Positions 5,583 through 8,655 of a stretch of DNA of 8,655 nt are shown here, piece after piece. The stretch comes from Acholeplasmatales bacterium. GTDB lineage: Bacteria; Bacillota_I; Bacilli_A; Acholeplasmatales; Anaeroplasmataceae. Numbering within the stretch: position 1 is the first letter of the stretch; every line of letters begins with the position of its first letter. The position numbers and the translations under genes were made by a program. The notes under the pieces are model-generated. The model had not been told where the DNA came from. It did no database searches and saw nothing but the letters and a program-made list of their open reading frames with translations. The DNA is taken from assembly GCA_017388605.1 (NCBI GenBank), contig JAFPIE010000010.1:1-8655 (forward strand), in the 5' to 3' direction.

Positions 5583-5607
5583 TTCAAATCGAACTAGTCC
5601 TTTTTTT
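5577..5607. terminator. Bidirectional terminator shared by the HAD gene and recN, containing both stop codons
   Basis: A 9-bp perfect inverted repeat pairs GACTAGTTC (5577-5585) with GAACTAGTC (5591-5599) across AAATC. Rightward it is followed by seven T's (5601-5607). Leftward on the minus strand it is followed by TTTTCCTTTT. The HAD stop TAG is at 5580-5582 and the recN stop, TAG on minus, is at 5594-5596. Each lies within one arm. Confidence 0.88.
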
Positions 5608-7270
5608 CTAGTAATTCTCTTGCATGAGATAATGCATATAAGGAAATAGAATCTCCAGATAGCATTTTTGCTATCTCCTCTACTCTTTCCTTATCATATA
5701 AATCCTTTATCTCTGTTTTGGTTCTTCCGTTATCTAAAACCTTATAAATATGCTTATGATAATCCCCTATTGCAGCTACCTGTGGTAAATGGGTAATACA
5801 TAATACCTGAATATTTTTACTGATATTATGCATCTTATTTGCAATTTTTGAAGCTGTTACACCAGATACACCTGTATCAATTTCATCAAATACCATTAAG
5901 GATATACTCATAGATTTTGATAAATAGGATTTAAAGGCAAGCATCATTCTTGATGCTTCTCCACCGGATGCAACCTTATATAAAGGTCTTAATGGCTCAC
6001 CCTCATTAAAGCTAATTAAGAAATTTATGGTATCACATCCATTTTCCTTAAAGATACCTTTATCTAATGGATTCGAATAATCTATATCCATAAATTCAAC
6101 CATAAATTTTGTATTTGGTAAATCTAAATCTACGCATTCCTTTAGGATTGCCTTTTCTAAGGATTTTGCCATTTTCTTTCTATAATCACTTAAGGCTATA
6201 GAATTCTTTTTTAATTCATCAAATAAAAGAATGACCTTATCCTTATGAGCCTTTAGGGTTTCATCATAATTTTCTGCCATATCGATCATTAAGGTAATTT
6301 CCTTTAAATAGCTCATTAATTCATCGACATTCTTTTTATATTTATCCATTGCCTTAGATAAATCATTCATCTTTTCAATGGAATGATTTAATTCATCCTC
6401 ATCATAATCTAAATTATCGATAGAGGATCTTATATTTGATTTAATCTCATCAGAAATATAATAACAATCTAAAAGCTTAGATGCATATTCCATATATTCC
6501 TTATCATATTCTCCTATAGCTTCTAAAGCCTTTGATGCATCATATAAATTATCGATAGAATTATTTATATCTAAGCTATTATAGGAATTGACTAAGCCTT
6601 CCTTAATCTTATCAAAATTCGATAATCTAGAAATGGTTTCATTAAGCTCAATATCCATATTAGGATAAAGCTCTAATGCTTCTAGCTCTTCTTTTTCGTA
6701 TTTTAGGAATTCTAATCTTTCATCAAGGTTCTTCTTGCCCATCAAAACCTTATTATAATCCTTTAAGGCATCTAAATATTCTAGTAAGCTTTTGGAATAT
6801 TTATTCAAATATTTATTTAATTGATTATCGCTTGAGGCATCAAGCATATCTAAATAATTCTCTGGATTAAAGAGCTTATAGGTATCATTTTGAATATGAA
6901 TATCCGCTAAATATTTTGAAATTTGCTTTAAAGAATTTAAAGTGATATAAACACCATTGACCTTAACCTGATTTTTACTCGAATCGGATATGATTCTCTC
7001 AATTTTAATTTCCTCTTTTCTTATTCCTAAGGAATCAAAAATGGAATCTAATTCCTTTACATAATCAAATATACCCACAACAGAGGCTTGATTCTTCCCA
7101 TATCTAATCATATCAGAATCCGCTCTTGCGCCAAGAAGGAGGGAAATCGTATCAATAATTAAAGATTTACCTGCACCTGTTTCACCAGTTAAAACGGTCA
7201 TGCCATTATGAAATTCTACGGTTAAATCTTCAATGATTGCAAAATCTTTAACACTTAAGGATTTTAACAT
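5594..7270 (-). CDS. recN: DNA repair protein RecN
   Basis: RecN is an SMC-like ATPase that gathers at double-strand breaks and holds DNA ends or sister duplexes for RecA-dependent repair. The length, 558 residues, is normal. It opens MLKSLSVKDFAIIEDLTVEF, and Walker A is GETGAGKS at 29-36. The middle (about 150-370) is Lys/Glu/Leu-rich and predicted to form the coiled-coil arm. The ABC signature SGGE is at 435-438, Walker B LMVFDE at 458-463 is followed by IDTGVSG, and the switch His is H494 in CITHLPQVAAIGD. All ATPase elements are intact. The start ATG has AAAGGAG about 7 bases upstream, and that site overlaps the 3' end of tlyA. The tlyA stop is 4 bases before the recN start, so co-transcription and coupling are likely. 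Bacillus has the same tlyA-(argR)-recN order, here without argR. Confidence 0.97.
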   Translation of the reverse strand: MLKSLSVKDFAIIEDLTVEFHNGMTVLTGETGAGKSLIIDTISLLLGARADSDMIRYGKNQASVVGIFDYVKELDSIFDSLGIRKEEIKIERIISDSSKNQVKVNGVYITLNSLKQISKYLADIHIQNDTYKLFNPENYLDMLDASSDNQLNKYLNKYSKSLLEYLDALKDYNKVLMGKKNLDERLEFLKYEKEELEALELYPNMDIELNETISRLSNFDKIKEGLVNSYNSLDINNSIDNLYDASKALEAIGEYDKEYMEYASKLLDCYYISDEIKSNIRSSIDNLDYDEDELNHSIEKMNDLSKAMDKYKKNVDELMSYLKEITLMIDMAENYDETLKAHKDKVILLFDELKKNSIALSDYRKKMAKSLEKAILKECVDLDLPNTKFMVEFMDIDYSNPLDKGIFKENGCDTINFLISFNEGEPLRPLYKVASGGEASRMMLAFKSYLSKSMSISLMVFDEIDTGVSGVTASKIANKMHNISKNIQVLCITHLPQVAAIGDYHKHIYKVLDNGRTKTEIKDLYDKERVEEIAKMLSGDSISLYALSHARELLEKKD

Positions 7271-7274
7271 GAAA

Positions 7275-8030
7275 TCACTCCTTTACTGCTTCAACAACAT
7301 TAACTAATGTTTTAACGTTTCTTTCAATAAGGCATAAAAATTCCTTATTGCCAGACCCACCTAAAATAGGGGATGGTATTAATTTAGAGATACCTAAGCC
7401 ATAGGTAGCTAAATCATTCATAATATTTTTAATAACCTGAATATGAGTTGTTCGATCCTTCACAATACCATTTTTCATATGCGTTTTACCAACCTCAAAT
7501 TGAGGCTTGATCAAGCATACTAATTTATTATCCTCCGTAATAAATTTTTCGATATCCTTCATTAAATATTCAATGGATACAAAGGATACATCCATTACGA
7601 AAAAATCGATTTTTTCAGGAAAATAGGGTATATCCTTGATGTTTGTTTGTTCTAGGGAAATTACTCTAGAATCATTTCTTAATTTTTCAGCTAATTGGTT
7701 TGTCCCTACATCAATAGAATAAACCTTAGCTGCACCATGCTGTAAGCTACAATCCGTAAAGCCTCCAGTTGATGCGCCAATATCTACAATGACCTTGTCC
7801 TTAAAATCTAGATAAAAGGCATCAATAGCGGCCTTAAGCTTGTATCCTCCTCTAGAAACATAGGGGCATATATCCGAAGCAATTTCTATAGAATCTAAAT
7901 CCGATACATCAAAGGAGGATTTGGTTATTATTTTATTATTGACGGAAATCTTCTTATCCTCTATTGCAGCCTTCGCTTTATTTCTAGATTCGAAGAAGCC
8001 CTTTTCTACTAAATATTGATCTAATCTCAT
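7275..8030 (-). CDS. tlyA: TlyA family rRNA (cytidine-2'-O)-methyltransferase
   Basis: The product is 251 residues. Residues 1-60 form an S4 RNA-binding domain (MRLDQYLVEKGFFESRNKAK), and the rest is an FtsJ/RrmJ-fold methyltransferase. The SAM-binding motif is VDIGASTGGFTDC (82-94). The 2'-O-methyltransferase tetrad is K64 (RGGYKL), D147 (VMDVSF), K175 (LIKPQFE) and E230 (GNKEFL), all present. Characterised TlyA proteins methylate cytidine 2'-OH in 23S and, for the longer type, 16S rRNA at the subunit interface, and this influences capreomycin sensitivity. Older databases call the family haemolysin A, a name not supported by this sequence. The ATG at 8030 is chosen because the protein then begins MRLDQYL, as the S4 domain requires. 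It follows the xseB stop by one base (TAAAATG), with an AGGA ribosome site inside the xseB 3' end. A TTG at 8054 would add 8 unlikely residues. It ends with TGA, 4 bases before recN. Confidence 0.94.
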   Translation of the reverse strand: MRLDQYLVEKGFFESRNKAKAAIEDKKISVNNKIITKSSFDVSDLDSIEIASDICPYVSRGGYKLKAAIDAFYLDFKDKVIVDIGASTGGFTDCSLQHGAAKVYSIDVGTNQLAEKLRNDSRVISLEQTNIKDIPYFPEKIDFFVMDVSFVSIEYLMKDIEKFITEDNKLVCLIKPQFEVGKTHMKNGIVKDRTTHIQVIKNIMNDLATYGLGISKLIPSPILGGSGNKEFLCLIERNVKTLVNVVEAVKE

Positions 8031-8031
8031 T

Positions 8032-8253
8032 TTATTCCTGAGTAAAATCCACAAGTCCTGATTCTGTCATTTTTTCTACAACAAGCTTTTCATTTGTAGA
8101 TAGAATTTCATTGCATTTTTTGGAAAGCTCTAATCCTTTTGTATAGGCCTTAACAGAATCCTCTAGGGAAATATCTTGTCTTTCTAAATCACGTAATATA
8201 TTTTCAAGCTCCTTGATGCATTCTTCAAAGCTCATTTCTTTATTCTCTTCCAT
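8032..8253 (-). CDS. xseB: Exodeoxyribonuclease VII small subunit
   Basis: This 73-residue protein is the small, helical subunit of exonuclease VII, several copies of which bind each XseA and are needed for single-strand DNA degradation. The diagnostic segment is MSFEECIKELENILRDLE (7-24), followed by the second helix SLEDSVKAYTKGLELSKKCNEIL. The family's usual N terminus is close to MSFEE. The ATG at 8253 is preferred because GGAGGT (plus 8262-8267) lies 8 bases upstream, even though it gives six extra residues. The TTG at 8259 is too near that site and the ATG at 8235 is too far. It overlaps the xseA 3' end by 14 bases and ends one base before tlyA. This suggests a coupled operon, which would help fix subunit ratios. 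Confidence 0.95.
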   Translation of the reverse strand: MEENKEMSFEECIKELENILRDLERQDISLEDSVKAYTKGLELSKKCNEILSTNEKLVVEKMTESGLVDFTQE

Positions 8254-8655
8254 CTTCAATTACCTCCATTACCTTACTTATAACGACACCATTTTTCATT
8301 TTTGTCTTCATTGTGTCATCCTTTTTGATATCCTTAGCATCCTTTATAATCTTACCATCGACACTAGATATAGAATAACCCTTATCCATAATCGCTAAAG
8401 GATTATTCGCATCTAAGCTTCTTCTTAATATCTCATATTGATGCTTCTTGATATCTAAAATACGATAAATTCTCATATTTAATCTTTCTATATTGGATTC
8501 TAATAATTCCTCCTTATGATGCAAAACAGATAGAGGATTCTTAGAATCTAATCTCTTATCTAATTGTGTTAACATCAATTGCTTATTATAGAAGGATTGA
8601 CGAATTCTTTTCGTCATTTGTTCGATATTATTCTTTATGTTTTCCTTTAATACCA
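8240..8655 (-). CDS. xseA: Exodeoxyribonuclease VII large subunit, C-terminal part (5' end beyond window)
   Basis: The frame is open from the window's right edge to the TAA at 8240-8242, giving about 138 residues of a protein usually 400-450 long. The Met codon at 8617 is internal. XseA is the catalytic subunit of exonuclease VII, which trims single-stranded DNA from either end. The nuclease and OB-fold domains lie outside the window. What remains is the helical region with the repeated (S/N)PL pattern (KNPLSVL, NNPLAIM) and the conserved C-terminal segment MDKGYSISSVDGK, ending in a short beta-rich tail, DTMKTKMKNGVVISKVMEV. Identification rests on that tail, the NPL spacing and the overlapping xseB gene. 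Confidence 0.92.
   Translation of the reverse strand, partial: VLKENIKNNIEQMTKRIRQSFYNKQLMLTQLDKRLDSKNPLSVLHHKEELLESNIERLNMRIYRILDIKKHQYEILRRSLDANNPLAIMDKGYSISSVDGKIIKDAKDIKKDDTMKTKMKNGVVISKVMEVIEDGRE
8262..8267 (-). promoter_or_regulatory. Ribosome-binding site deciding the xseB start
   Basis: The minus strand reads GGAGGT, 8 bases before the ATG at 8253 and inside the final codons of xseA. It argues for the 8253 start over TTG 8259 and ATG 8235. Confidence 0.75.

Noticed and set aside
7275..7277. TGA recoded as tryptophan, as in Mycoplasma
   Set aside because: TGA ends tlyA at the expected family length, 4 bases before the recN start, and tryptophans in the visible genes use TGG.
7275..8030. 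TlyA as a haemolysin or virulence factor
   Set aside because: The S4 domain and the complete K-D-K-E methyltransferase tetrad point to rRNA methylation. The haemolysin label is historical.
1..8655. Mobile element, prophage, defence island or CRISPR array
   Set aside because: No transposase, integrase, terminal repeats, spaced direct repeats or target duplications were seen, and all genes look like native housekeeping genes of similar composition.

Overview
The window is an AT-rich stretch of chromosome from a low-GC Firmicute. The gene content (a GlgC-type ADP-glucose pyrophosphorylase, DegV, a CshB-like helicase, and an xseA-xseB-tlyA-recN run) and the compact spacing suit Bacilli/Erysipelotrichia-like or related uncultured gut Firmicutes, but the genus cannot be read from the sequence. 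TGA acts as a stop (end of tlyA) and Trp is TGG, so this is the standard bacterial code and not the Mycoplasma code. There are no rRNA or tRNA genes, CRISPR arrays, transposases, phage genes or toxin systems. It reads as ordinary housekeeping chromosome.

Layout: 1-834 (+) is the 3' two-thirds of glgC, ending at a strong hairpin terminator. Facing it is a leftward block, dinB (3267-4460) > cshB-like helicase (1869-3179) > degV (980-1867), with helicase and degV separated by one base and a second terminator after degV. From 4461 to 4542 lies a divergent promoter region. Rightward from it runs a 59-residue single-span membrane protein (4543-4722), then a terminator that touches the ribosome-binding site of a Cof-type HAD phosphatase gene (4767-5582). 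That gene converges on recN (5594-7270), and one palindrome holding both stop codons serves as a shared terminator. The rest (5594-8655, minus) is a tightly packed run xseA(partial)-xseB-tlyA-recN.

Functionally, the minus-strand genes lean toward DNA maintenance (exonuclease VII, RecN, Pol IV) and RNA biology (TlyA rRNA methyltransferase, DEAD-box helicase). DegV (fatty-acid binding), GlgC (glycogen precursor) and the HAD enzyme are metabolic. xseA-xseB-tlyA-recN is a shortened version of the Bacillus xseA-xseB-ispA-dxs-tlyA-argR-recN order. No new multi-gene system is evident. The points most worth a second look are the small membrane protein, the mirror-image promoter between it and dinB, the terminator-RBS junction before the HAD gene, and the stop-codon-bearing shared terminator at 5577-5599.
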